Assembly (NCBI RefSeq): GCF_048820935.1
Contig: NZ_JBMERD010000002.1
Location: 124,001 to 188,000, forward strand
Source: Algicoccus sp048820935
Lineage (GTDB): Bacteria; Pseudomonadota; Gammaproteobacteria; Burkholderiales; Burkholderiaceae_B
Direction: 5' to 3'
DNA length: 64,000 nt
The first letter of the stretch is position 1. Every line of letters starts with the position of its first letter. The translations under genes were made by a program, and so were the position numbers. Positions 44,179 to 52,519 of this stretch are shown here, piece by piece. The notes below the pieces were generated by a model, which searched no databases, had not been told where the DNA came from, and saw only the letters and a program-made list of their open reading frames with translations.

Positions 44179-44666
44179 TTCAGGTTTGACCAAGACGACA
44201 TTGCCGTTGTGGAGACGTTTGTGAATGACAATCAAGCTTCAGAGGGTTAGTAACTGTTAGCTTAAATCTACCCGAATCTACGCATACGTACTCAGATGAA
44301 TAGATTCATAGACAACCATGTAACGACAAGATCACCCTAATATGGTCGCCGTTACGTGTTAACTCTGCTCTTACAAGGAGAGTTTCACGTGATTCTACAT
44401 GCATCACAGCGCTATGCGTCCAGTTCTCACAGAGCAGAGCTTTTGTAGGTAGCAGTCAACTTGGCAACCTTCGCAGATAGAATGATTTTCATATGCAATA
44501 AAGTATTATTTAGTTTACGGTAATTGAACTCATCAAGATTGATTAAAAGACCTAGGGAATCGTTGGAGCAGGATGGGTTGGGAATTTCGACTGTGTTTCT
44601 CCTTCAGCTGTCCGACAGTCCTTGCAAGAAAGGCCCAAAATGAATGTAGGTAGGCATTGACACGTC
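44179..44666. other. Intergenic region between tctC and tnpB pseudogene
   Basis: About 490 bp. It holds a 36-nt hairpin at 44320-44355 (GTAACG/CGTTAC with inner GATCA/TGGTC), an 8-bp inverted repeat CTCTGCTC (44363-44370) with GAGCAGAG (44432-44439), and a short reading frame between them. Closer to tnpB, CTGTC/GACAG forms a small hairpin. Some of this may be the left end of the transposon. Confidence 0.45.
44389..44448 (+). CDS. Possible 19-residue peptide upstream of tnpB
   Basis: GTG at 44389 follows AAGGAG with eight bases spacing and opens a frame VILHASQRYASSSHRAELL that ends at TAG. The frame lies inside the inverted repeat CTCTGCTC/GAGCAGAG. It may be a leader peptide or chance; no homology is recognised. 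Confidence 0.25.
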   Translation: MILHASQRYASSSHRAELL

Positions 44667-45823
44667 ATGAGCCGAACGATACGAGGACACACAATTGAAC
44701 TACGTCCAAACAACGTACAGGCCACCCACTTCTCCAAAGCATGTGGCATTGCTCGTTTATCGTACAACTGGGCACTCTCGGAATGGCAAAGGCAATTTCA
44801 AGCGGACAAAGACTATCGAAATGAATGTCTAGCGCAAGACATTCAAGTCGATCAAAAGAAACTCAATGCGCCTTCGCAGGGGAAATTACGCAGGCAGCTC
44901 AATGCAATTAAGCGTGAACAGTTTCCATTCATGCTCGAGGTCACAAAATGTGCTCCACAACTTGCGATCATACAGCTGGGGGTGCCTTTAAGCGTTTCTT
45001 TGCCGGACAGGGCAAATATCCAAGATTTAGAAAGAAAGGTGTCGATGATCGATTCTCGTTGTCCAACGATTAATTTCACGTGGAAGAAAAACGAATCAAG
45101 ATTCCCAAGCTTGGCTTTGTTAGCATGCGAGAGAGATTGCGTTTTAACGGCAAGATCTTATCCGCCAAAGTGTTTAGGCGAGGTGTCAAATGGTTCGTGA
45201 GCATTTCGGTTGAATTGTCAGAGCCCCTACCGATTTCGCCTAAGACAGGTCAATCCATCGGAATTGATTTAGGGATTTTGAATCTAGCCACGTTATCCAA
45301 TGGTGAGGTCAAAGCGCCACTCAAAGCTTTGCAAAATAAATTGTCCCGATTAAGGAGAGCGAATCAAGCATTGAGCCGTCAACAAATCGGTAGTCGTCAT
45401 CGTGCCAAAGCGAAAACCAAGTTAGGTACGTTACACAACCAAGTTTCCAACGCTCGTCAGGATTTCTTGCATCAAATCACGACCGATTTGGTGCGCAAGT
45501 ATGATGAAATTTGCATTGAGGATTTAAACGTCCAAGGCATGATGAAAAATCGCAAATTGGCCAGAGCGATTGCTGATGTCGGCTTTCATGAATTTAAACG
45601 CCAACTCCTCTACAAAGCCGACCAATCCGGCAAAGTCGTGAAGTCCGTGGGCCGATTCTTCCCCAGTAGCAAAACATGCTCAGGATGTGGAGAAATCTGC
45701 CATGACTTGACTTTAAAGATACGTAGTTGGCAATGTCAGGCTTGCGGTGTGATGCATGACCGTGACCTCAATGCCGCAAAAAATATTCTGCGCTATGCAG
45801 AGACAGTGTTGACGACAATTTAA
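44667..45823 (+). pseudogene. tnpB: IS200/IS605-family TnpB (OrfB) with frameshift and internal stop
   Basis: The frame from ATG 44667 gives the TnpB start MSRTIRGHTIELRPNN and the CGIARLSYNWAL motif. A frame change at the G run near 44987 moves it to AFKRFFAGQGKYPRFRKKG, and a TAA at about 45068-45070 interrupts that frame just before HVEEKRIKIPKLG. From 45080 on the RuvC nuclease part is intact: GIDLGILNLA, CIEDLNVQG, zinc finger CSGCG/CQACG and DRDLNAAKN. No TnpA Y1 transposase gene is nearby. The element is immobile and the protein probably not made whole, though the C-terminal half has its own GTG start. Confidence 0.85.
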
Positions 45824-45935
45824 TGCGTCAATAGGCGGAAAGTTATTCCGTGTCAGCCTATGGAGTTGAAGTAAATCCTAGCGGTTGTATACCGCTAGGT
45901 GTTGACGATGAAGTAGGAAGAGAACATCAAATGTA
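45809..45935 (+). ncRNA. Apparent omega-RNA-type right end of the tnpB element
   Basis: Starting inside the tnpB stop region: TTGACG/CGTCAA (45809-45831), ATAGGC plus GGAA with TTCC plus GCCTAT (45831-45861), and a perfect 9-bp stem CCTAGCGGT/ACCGCTAGG (45877-45899). The element then seems to end in the stretch after GATGAAGTAGGAAGAG. Stacked hairpins overlapping the tnpB 3' end are the usual layout of TnpB guide RNA scaffolds; the guide would be the flanking bases after the right end. The exact end is uncertain. Confidence 0.5.
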
Positions 45936-45994
45936 CGGTGAGTAGATTTGAGTAAGTTTTTTGTAACGGTTTTTGTGTGTTCAGCTGAGGTTGT

Positions 45995-46642
45995 TCAGAG
46001 ACCGAGGTGCGACATGATTTCTTGAGTAGATGCGACCAAAAACCTGTTTCTCATCAGCGCCAGTGATGCATCGTGATAGGCAACATTGCTACTGGCCACG
46101 CCATCTTCTGCAACAACTGTGTAGTAGTCATGGTGAGCACTGCTTCGAACGGTTGATTCTACGCAGCCTTCGGTGTTGACCCCAACATAAACAACCGTTT
46201 CAATGTTGTTGGACGATAAAACCAAATTCAGGTTGGTTTGATGAAAAGCATCTGGCCGAAATTTATTGATCACAGGGTCATGTGGAGCTGGTTTGAGTCC
46301 AGCGCAAAATTCTGCACCCCAAGTGCCAGGCAGGGTGTAATCAGGACTTTTGCCGTCCCGAACTTTGAGTCGCAACCACGCTGGACTGTCTCCGATACCG
46401 TTGGGCATCGTGAGTTGGCGCACAAAAATCGTCAGCATGTTTGCTTTTTGTGCGGCATTAATCAGTTTGACCATATTCGGTAGATTGGCCTTCGCTAAAC
46501 TGATATCACGACCGGCTTGGGCGAAGACGCCGTCAGGTTCAATAAAATCATTTTGAATATCGATTGCAACAATAGCTGTTGTTTTTGGATCGAGGATCTC
46601 GTCTAACGTCTGACGTACTTGTTTACCGTGAATTTCAATCAT
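45995..46642 (-). CDS. Isochorismatase-fold cysteine hydrolase, copy 2
   Basis: 215 residues. Triad residues: Asp28 in AIDIQNDFI, Lys127 in VINKFRPDAF and Cys160 in GVNTEGCVEST. It resembles RutB/nicotinamidase-type ureido or amide hydrolases. It is the last gene of a minus-strand set with TRAP-TAXI transport, an ICL-family lyase and PrpD-like protein, so it may remove an amide from the imported compound. The substrate is not known. Confidence 0.85.
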   Translation of the reverse strand: MIEIHGKQVRQTLDEILDPKTTAIVAIDIQNDFIEPDGVFAQAGRDISLAKANLPNMVKLINAAQKANMLTIFVRQLTMPNGIGDSPAWLRLKVRDGKSPDYTLPGTWGAEFCAGLKPAPHDPVINKFRPDAFHQTNLNLVLSSNNIETVVYVGVNTEGCVESTVRSSAHHDYYTVVAEDGVASSNVAYHDASLALMRNRFLVASTQEIMSHLGL

Positions 46643-46682
46643 TTTAAATACCGTAGAGTGTTATTGTAAAAATCGCTGAGTC

Positions 46683-48602
46683 TCAATAGGAGACTGAGGC
46701 AGTTTCTCGAAGAGACTTACGTTTGATCCATAGAAAACTAAAAACCAAGAGAACTGCACCGATTAATGGTATTTGAAAGCCAGGCCCAACCAGTGCAGCG
46801 GCTGAAATACCCAGAATCAGACGTTCTGATTTATTGAGGTTAGTGATAAAAAATCCAGCCATCGAACCCGCGATTGCAATCACAGATAATGTCACAGCAC
46901 AGGAGTAGAGGATGATGTGCCATGTATCGCCGATCAAAAGGATTTCTGGGTGATAGATAAAGGCGTACGGTACGAGAAAAGCGACGAGCGCTAATCTCAT
47001 CGCGACCAGACTGGTATCGAACCATTTTGCCTGCGCCATGGATGCACCGATAAATACAGTTGCGCATAAAGGTGGTGTAAGTCCAGCCATGATGCTGAAA
47101 TAAAAAATAAACATATGAGCACTGATAGGCTCAACACCTAATTTGATCAATGCCGGTGCGACAACAGCTGCAGCGAGCAAATAGGCAGCTGCAGTCGGCA
47201 GTCCGGTACCAAGAATCATGGCAACCAGCATGGCTAGTAAGAGTGACATCAGAAGATGACTTTCACCCAAAGAAATGATTCCAGATGTGAATGTGACCCC
47301 CAGACCGGTCGTGCTGATCATGGCAAGCAAGATTTGTGCGCCAGCGATCAAAACTGAAATAGCCACAAGTCCTATACCCGCATCAATGAATCCCAGATAG
47401 AGGTTATGCATACGATCTTTAAAATCGGATAGGCTGCGCGTGCCTAAGACGTATAAAACGATCAGAACCATGGTTGCCCAGAAGGCTGCCATGCCTGCGG
47501 AGTAACCATTGATAAGCAGAGCAACCAGTAAAAACATGGATGTAAAAACAGGTCCTGCCCGTCTGATCGTCAGTACTTCCCGAATCTTTGGTAGTAATTC
47601 TGATGCGACAGGTTTGTAGCCTAGGCGGCTTGCCTCAAAATGTATGCCTGCTAGGCACCCTAGAAAATACAAGAGAGCTGGAATGATGGCGGCAATCATG
47701 ATGCTGAAATACGAAATGCCCAAAAGCTCTGCCATGATAAATGCGCCTGCGCCCATGACAGGTGGCATGATTTGTCCACCTGTTGATGCCACAGATTCAA
47801 CAGCTGCGGCAAACTCAGGCCGATATCCGAGCCGCTTCATAAGTGGAATGGTGAAAGCACCGGTGGTTGCAACGTTTGCAGCCGCAGAACCTGAGACACT
47901 GCCGAATAGGGCGCTAGAAATAGTGGCAACTTTGGCTCCGCCGCCGACAGAACGGCCGCCCAACACAGTGGCCAGATCCATGAAGGTTTGTCCGGCACCC
48001 GTGCGTAGCAACATGGCGCCAAAAATAACAAAAATTGAAATGACAGTTGCAGAAATTCCAGTCACCATGCCATAAAGGCCGCGCGTTGACATATATAAAA
48101 CTTCAATCGCAAACCTTGGGTCTAGCCCTCGGTGTGCAAGAGAATCTGGCAAATAGGGTCCACCGAGCGCATAACCTAATCCCAACAGACCTAGGATTGG
48201 AATTGTCCAGCCAATAACGCGTCGACAGCCCTCAAGAATCAGCGCGACAGCAAGGATCCCAAAAATGAAATCTAAGTCTGTCATTTCAAAGACAAAATCC
48301 ATGATTCTGTCGTAACCGATTAGGATATTTGCTGTAAATGCAAATACAATTGCGATGGAGATCAGGTCATACCAGGCCATAGGCTCATCACGTGTCATGG
48401 GTCTACGCAGTCCATACAGACAAAATGCCAGCATGAGTGTGCCACCGACATGTAGGGAACGTTGTATTAAATCAGGGAGTGATCCGAATGCACTGGTGTA
48501 AAGGTGAAAGAACACCAGAATGATGCTCAGACTCACAATGAGGGTAGTTCGAATGCGTCCACCATGTTTTTTGTCATGGGTCGAAGATTCAGTGATTGTC
48601 AC
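46683..48602 (-). CDS. TRAP transporter fused permease (4TM-12TM, TAXI type)
   Basis: 639 residues from GTG 48602, chosen because AAGGA lies seven bases upstream. The N-terminal part has about four membrane helices (DctQ-like), the rest the large DctM-like channel with VSGSAAANVATTGAFTIPLM, TGGQIMPPVMGAGAFIMAE and LGTGLPTAAAYLLAAA. Fused QM proteins of this kind work with TAXI receptors, and the receptor gene is the next upstream gene. A charged C-terminus faces the cytosol. Confidence 0.92.
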   Translation of the reverse strand: MTITESSTHDKKHGGRIRTTLIVSLSIILVFFHLYTSAFGSLPDLIQRSLHVGGTLMLAFCLYGLRRPMTRDEPMAWYDLISIAIVFAFTANILIGYDRIMDFVFEMTDLDFIFGILAVALILEGCRRVIGWTIPILGLLGLGYALGGPYLPDSLAHRGLDPRFAIEVLYMSTRGLYGMVTGISATVISIFVIFGAMLLRTGAGQTFMDLATVLGGRSVGGGAKVATISSALFGSVSGSAAANVATTGAFTIPLMKRLGYRPEFAAAVESVASTGGQIMPPVMGAGAFIMAELLGISYFSIMIAAIIPALLYFLGCLAGIHFEASRLGYKPVASELLPKIREVLTIRRAGPVFTSMFLLVALLINGYSAGMAAFWATMVLIVLYVLGTRSLSDFKDRMHNLYLGFIDAGIGLVAISVLIAGAQILLAMISTTGLGVTFTSGIISLGESHLLMSLLLAMLVAMILGTGLPTAAAYLLAAAVVAPALIKLGVEPISAHMFIFYFSIMAGLTPPLCATVFIGASMAQAKWFDTSLVAMRLALVAFLVPYAFIYHPEILLIGDTWHIILYSCAVTLSVIAIAGSMAGFFITNLNKSERLILGISAAALVGPGFQIPLIGAVLLVFSFLWIKRKSLRETASVSY

Positions 48603-48649
48603 TTGCTGATCCTTGGAGAATAGTTGGCAAGGGATAGTAAAAACGAGGT

Positions 48650-48687
48650 ACACAGTCAGCCTGTGATGGATTGCAGGCTGACTGTGT
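48650..48687 (-). other. Intercistronic hairpin, TAXI receptor - fused permease
   Basis: ACACAGTCAGCCTG (48650-48663) and CAGGCTGACTGTGT (48674-48687) form a perfect 14-bp stem with a ten-base loop and no T tract. On the minus-strand mRNA it follows the receptor stop and precedes the permease, where it would stabilise receptor mRNA or reduce readthrough. Confidence 0.8.
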
Positions 48688-48719
48688 GCAAGTAGAAAGA
48701 ATTTTGAATGTTGACAGAG

Positions 48720-49733
48720 TTATTTTTTGAGCTCTGGAGGCATCAGACGATCTGGAATTTCTTTGCCTTGTTCTTTCAAGTATTTAACAACACCAGGGTG
48801 TAGTGGTGTTTGCGCTCGTTCAAGTGTCTGTGCCACGATATCCAAACCTTTTACAGCAGGATAGGATTCAGCCACTTTGTCCACGTTTTCAACGACAGTT
48901 TTAAAAATATCGTATGCATCGTTCTCGGACATGTCCGTTGTCGCGCCCCAGGTCAGAAATACGACTCGCAATGTCATTGGTCCGGTGCCATAAGGCGTGT
49001 CTTTGACTTTCATGAAATCGAAATGCGGATATTCTTGTTGTACTTTGGCGATCTCTTCATCGGTCCAGTCTAGGATTTTGACGGGTCTGGCTGTTTGAGC
49101 ATCAAGAATCGCGCTGTCCGGAGAGTCTGGCGGGCCTGCCTTCGAAAAACCAACAACTCGTCGGTCTTTAAACGCTGTGACAGCGTCCCCCATGCCTGTG
49201 CGAAACCAATCAGGCTTCACGCCTAAGGCACCAAATGCTTCGAATGTTGCACGCTCAGTGCCTGAGCCGCGACCCCCGCCATTGAACTCTTTGCCATTGA
49301 GATCGGAAATTGATTCGATGCCCGTGTCAGCGCCGACAACAGACAAGTAGGCTAGTGGCGTTGTGAGCCAGAGTGTACGGAGATCTGGGTTTGCTTTCCC
49401 TTCAAAGGGGCCGAGTCCTTTGTAATATTCATAGACATCAGGCTCTGCCATCATGCCAAGGTCGACCTGTTTTTGTTGCAAACGACGTGAGTTGTCCAAG
49501 CCACCTCCAGTTTCTACGACACTGAAGTTTATATTAGGTAGTTTCTCATTTAACACTTGCGCAAGTGCAACGTGGTAGGCATATAAGGATGAAGCCTGGC
49601 TTGTTGCACCAATGGCAAGCTGTTTGTCTTGTGCGTGTGCATTACTGAATGAAAGCGTTAGGCTGATAGCTGCAGCGGTTCCTAGCACACCAGTGAAACT
49701 CATTAGGTTTTTGACCAGACTTTGTGTCTTCAT
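48720..49733 (-). CDS. TAXI family TRAP transporter solute-binding protein
   Basis: 337 residues. A signal peptide ends in NAHA; then LAIGATSQASSLYAYHVALA, VVETGGGLDNSRRL, QVDLGMM and the LNGKEFNGGGRGSGTE motif identify the TAXI class. The ligand for this class is often a carboxylate such as glutamate or 2-oxoglutarate; here unknown. It is followed by a hairpin and the fused permease. The upstream neighbour is an ICL-family lyase gene. Confidence 0.9.
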   Translation of the reverse strand: MKTQSLVKNLMSFTGVLGTAAAISLTLSFSNAHAQDKQLAIGATSQASSLYAYHVALAQVLNEKLPNINFSVVETGGGLDNSRRLQQKQVDLGMMAEPDVYEYYKGLGPFEGKANPDLRTLWLTTPLAYLSVVGADTGIESISDLNGKEFNGGGRGSGTERATFEAFGALGVKPDWFRTGMGDAVTAFKDRRVVGFSKAGPPDSPDSAILDAQTARPVKILDWTDEEIAKVQQEYPHFDFMKVKDTPYGTGPMTLRVVFLTWGATTDMSENDAYDIFKTVVENVDKVAESYPAVKGLDIVAQTLERAQTPLHPGVVKYLKEQGKEIPDRLMPPELKK

Positions 49734-49787
49734 ATCTCCAGTTCCTTTGTTTAAATGTGGATCTCTTCGTATCCTGTTTGATTGAAA

Positions 49788-50684
49788 TTATTGACTGACG
49801 TATTTTTCCTCCAGTGCGACCCATTCTGGGTAATCAAAAAGATCCCATAGTTCGCGATGGTTTAGCATTTGATCTGCCATATTTTTTGTTGTGCCGTTCT
49901 CTTGGAGCGCGCGCAGCATAGCGAGCGACTGAAAAGCAATTAAACGAGTTAAAGAGTTTGGGTAAATTGCCAGACGGTATCCAATTTCTTCGAGTCTTTT
50001 GGCATTAAGAATTGGCGTGCGTCCTCCTTCCACCAAGTTAGCCAAAGTGGGAGTTGCCAACATCTTATTAATTTGTTGCATTTCTATCTCACTTTCTGGC
50101 GATTCAACAAATAAAACGTCTGCGCCCGCTTCGGAATAGAGTTGTGCTCTTTCAATGGCGGCTTCAAGTCCTAAAGATGTTCGTGCATCGGTTCGGGCGA
50201 TAATTAAAAAATTATCATCTAAGCGAGTATCCACTGCGGCTTTAATTCGATTGATCATTTCATCGGGCTCAACCAGTTTGCGTCCTGGTTCATGTCCACA
50301 CTTTTTAGGCCATGCTTGATCTTCAATTTGAATAGCACTCACACCAGCCCGCTCAAACTCTCGGACTGTTCGAATAATATTGATTGGGCCGCCATAACCG
50401 GTATCTGCATCACAAATGACAGGAATGCTGACCGAATCGGCAATTCGGTATGCCCGTTCAACGACTTCAGAAAATGAAATGACGCCCATGTCAGGCGCAC
50501 CCAACGCACTCATCGAAACGCCAGATCCTGTGATGTACGCAATGTTAAAACCGGACTTTTCAATCAGTTTGGCTGTCAAACAATCAAAGCAACCTGGTGC
50601 CATAACCAGTTTCTTGCCAGTGATGAAATTGGCGAGCTGTGCATTACGATTTGTTTTGTGTGATAAACCGATTGGCTGTCGCAT
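49788..50684 (-). CDS. Isocitrate lyase/PEP mutase family protein, copy 2
   Basis: 298 residues. MAPGCFDCLTAKLIEKSGF, metal site CDADTGYGG, IQIEDQ and the catalytic loop WPKKCGH with Cys129 are present, so a lyase of the methylisocitrate or dimethylmalate kind is expected. It is a diverged relative of the copy at 35431-36309. With a PrpD-like gene directly upstream, the pair recalls the dehydratase and lyase steps of the methylcitrate cycle, but no prpC is present. Confidence 0.86.
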   Translation of the reverse strand: MRQPIGLSHKTNRNAQLANFITGKKLVMAPGCFDCLTAKLIEKSGFNIAYITGSGVSMSALGAPDMGVISFSEVVERAYRIADSVSIPVICDADTGYGGPINIIRTVREFERAGVSAIQIEDQAWPKKCGHEPGRKLVEPDEMINRIKAAVDTRLDDNFLIIARTDARTSLGLEAAIERAQLYSEAGADVLFVESPESEIEMQQINKMLATPTLANLVEGGRTPILNAKRLEEIGYRLAIYPNSLTRLIAFQSLAMLRALQENGTTKNMADQMLNHRELWDLFDYPEWVALEEKYVSQ

Positions 50685-50790
50685 GTCTCTCTCCCTACAG
50701 TTTTTTATCTGTTTTTAACAGAAGGCATTTGTGAGCGCCGTCTGCGTTCTACTAAATCGATGTTTGTTCTTGTATTCGTATAAAAAAGAA

Positions 50791-52209
50791 TTAAAGCTGC
50801 GCTTCTTTCACCTCTTCAGGTTTTAGTTTTGTGAGTTTGAAAATCTCCGGGAAATCCAAATCCCAGCAAGCTTTTGCAATGTTATTGACGCGCTCTTGAC
50901 CAATTAAGGTGTCGCAAATAGCGTGGAATTTGCTCGTTAAAGCTGAGTCGTCGAGTGGGTGATCAGGTTCGCCGTAAGGCTGTGGCACGAGCTTCGTCAA
51001 ACGACTTCCATCCTTGAATTCAATAATGATGTTCGCCGGCCGCTGTTTCGGATAGGCGCGCTGCATGTCATCTGTAATTTCGACCTCGACTTTAGAAATC
51101 AGATCAGCCATGTTTGGATGGTGTCTTGCCGCATGACTGAATGCTTCCAGTCCGACTTGATCGTGAAGCAGGGCGGTTGCCACGGCAAATGGAATCGACA
51201 TTTGCGCATCCAGTATTGTTTCATGTGTGGTATGTGCGTGACGCGCCGCAACTTGATGCGTTTCGATGAGAATCCGAGTGATATTCGCCAGATCGATTGT
51301 GTCCTGAGTCTTGAGCGCCAAAATGCCATCAATCGGTGCATGCAAATGGCGACAGCATGGATAGGGTTTGACGTAGGTTTGTAAAAGCTCCCATGTTGAA
51401 CCCAGTCCATCCATCACAGAAGCCATATCGGCCTTCGCATTTGCATAAGCCTTGAAGTAACCATTGCGACCTTCCAATCCTGTTCTTGGGCCATCGATGC
51501 CTCGTTTGGCTAGTTCAGCAACGATGACGCCATCGCGCGCGGTTTTTCCAGGATGGATACGTTTAATTTCTGCGCCTTCGCCCAAAAATTCGAACAATCC
51601 GCTGGAGAATGAACCAGCCATGCCTAAAGCCCAAGTCATTTTTTTTGTATCTAATTGAAGTAATTTCCCCACGCCGGCTGCTGCACCCAAGACGCCATTA
51701 ATGCCAGTGTTATGAAAACCGTTCTTCCAGGTATGTGGATGGCCGGCTCTGGCAAGGCGACAACTGATCTCGTACGAAACAACAATTGCAAGAACAACAT
51801 CCTGATAGTCAGACTGATAGGTCTCTGCGACGGCCATAATGGCCGGAATACAAGCCGCACCGGGATGGTAAGACCCTGGCGTGTATCCATCATCAAGCTC
51901 CATGCCGTGGGCGGCTGTCCCGTTGACGAAAGCTGCATTTGCGGCAGAAATGCCAAAAGGTGTGCCCACGATACTTGCTATGCCGGATGCTTCTGATTCA
52001 CAGAAATATTCCCGAACCACTCGGCTTGTGGATGTGGTAGATCCTGCAATGACTGCGCAGTAATAGTCTAGAACGAGCCGTTTGACTTGATGGATGACAT
52101 CGTCTGGCAAGTCTTTGAACTGTAACTCACTGGCCCAACGTGCAAGGTCTTGAGTGAGTGAGATTTTTAAGGGTTGCGTGACTTCAGACTGAGTGTCGAG
52201 CTGTCCCAT
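50791..52209 (-). CDS. MmgE/PrpD family protein
   Basis: 472 residues from ATG 52209 with AGGAG six bases upstream. Family features include VLDYYCAVIAG, GMELDDGYTPGSYHPGAACIP, IKRIHPGKTARDGVIVAEL and KPYPCCRHLHAPID. The superfamily includes 2-methylcitrate dehydratase, cis-aconitate decarboxylase and iminodisuccinate epimerase, so the reaction is not fixed by family alone. It is the first gene of the minus-strand operon, reading away from the long palindrome at 52361-52407. Confidence 0.88.
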   Translation of the reverse strand: MGQLDTQSEVTQPLKISLTQDLARWASELQFKDLPDDVIHQVKRLVLDYYCAVIAGSTTSTSRVVREYFCESEASGIASIVGTPFGISAANAAFVNGTAAHGMELDDGYTPGSYHPGAACIPAIMAVAETYQSDYQDVVLAIVVSYEISCRLARAGHPHTWKNGFHNTGINGVLGAAAGVGKLLQLDTKKMTWALGMAGSFSSGLFEFLGEGAEIKRIHPGKTARDGVIVAELAKRGIDGPRTGLEGRNGYFKAYANAKADMASVMDGLGSTWELLQTYVKPYPCCRHLHAPIDGILALKTQDTIDLANITRILIETHQVAARHAHTTHETILDAQMSIPFAVATALLHDQVGLEAFSHAARHHPNMADLISKVEVEITDDMQRAYPKQRPANIIIEFKDGSRLTKLVPQPYGEPDHPLDDSALTSKFHAICDTLIGQERVNNIAKACWDLDFPEIFKLTKLKPEEVKEAQL

Positions 52210-52519
52210 TTTTGTCTCCTGGCAGTGATTGATCACGATCTTCGGGTTTAAGGATGTTGTGTTTGTTTGGCGAAGCTTTGTGTTCTGAATCTGAGGTGTT
52301 CGTGTACACATCGCGGTACGCCAAACGGACTTACGCTGCATTTGAATTTAATTATGAGCATAGTCTACATCTAAAATAGACATCGTGTCTATTTTAGATG
52401 TAGACTACAGTCTTAATGCTTGAGTTAGCTGGGTTAAGCGCCCTATAAATAAGATAATTATGCGGCCGGTCGGTGCCTTAGAACCGATATAAAACAAGAC
52501 AACTCGCAAGGAGAACTTC
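52210..52519. other. Divergent promoter region, PrpD operon / acyl-CoA dehydrogenase operon
   Basis: 310 bp without a gene. It contains the long inverted repeat at 52361-52407. For the plus strand, TTGAGT (52420-52425) and TATAAA (52444-52449) are spaced 18 bp. For the minus strand, a CATAAT -10 lies at 52356-52351 with its -35 position inside the inverted repeat. Confidence 0.6.
52361..52407. promoter_or_regulatory. Perfect 22-bp-arm inverted repeat, doubled GTCTA-N9-TAGAC dyad
   Basis: Positions 52361-52382 and 52386-52407 are exact reverse complements around TCG. Each arm itself contains the dyad GTCTA-N9-TAGAC, so four equal half sites appear, with the two dyads 24 bp apart centre to centre. 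A further AGACT-AC-AGTCT overlaps the right end (52402-52413). It lies between two divergent operons, over the -35 of one and just upstream of the -35 of the other, the position of a dual operator. Confidence 0.85.
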
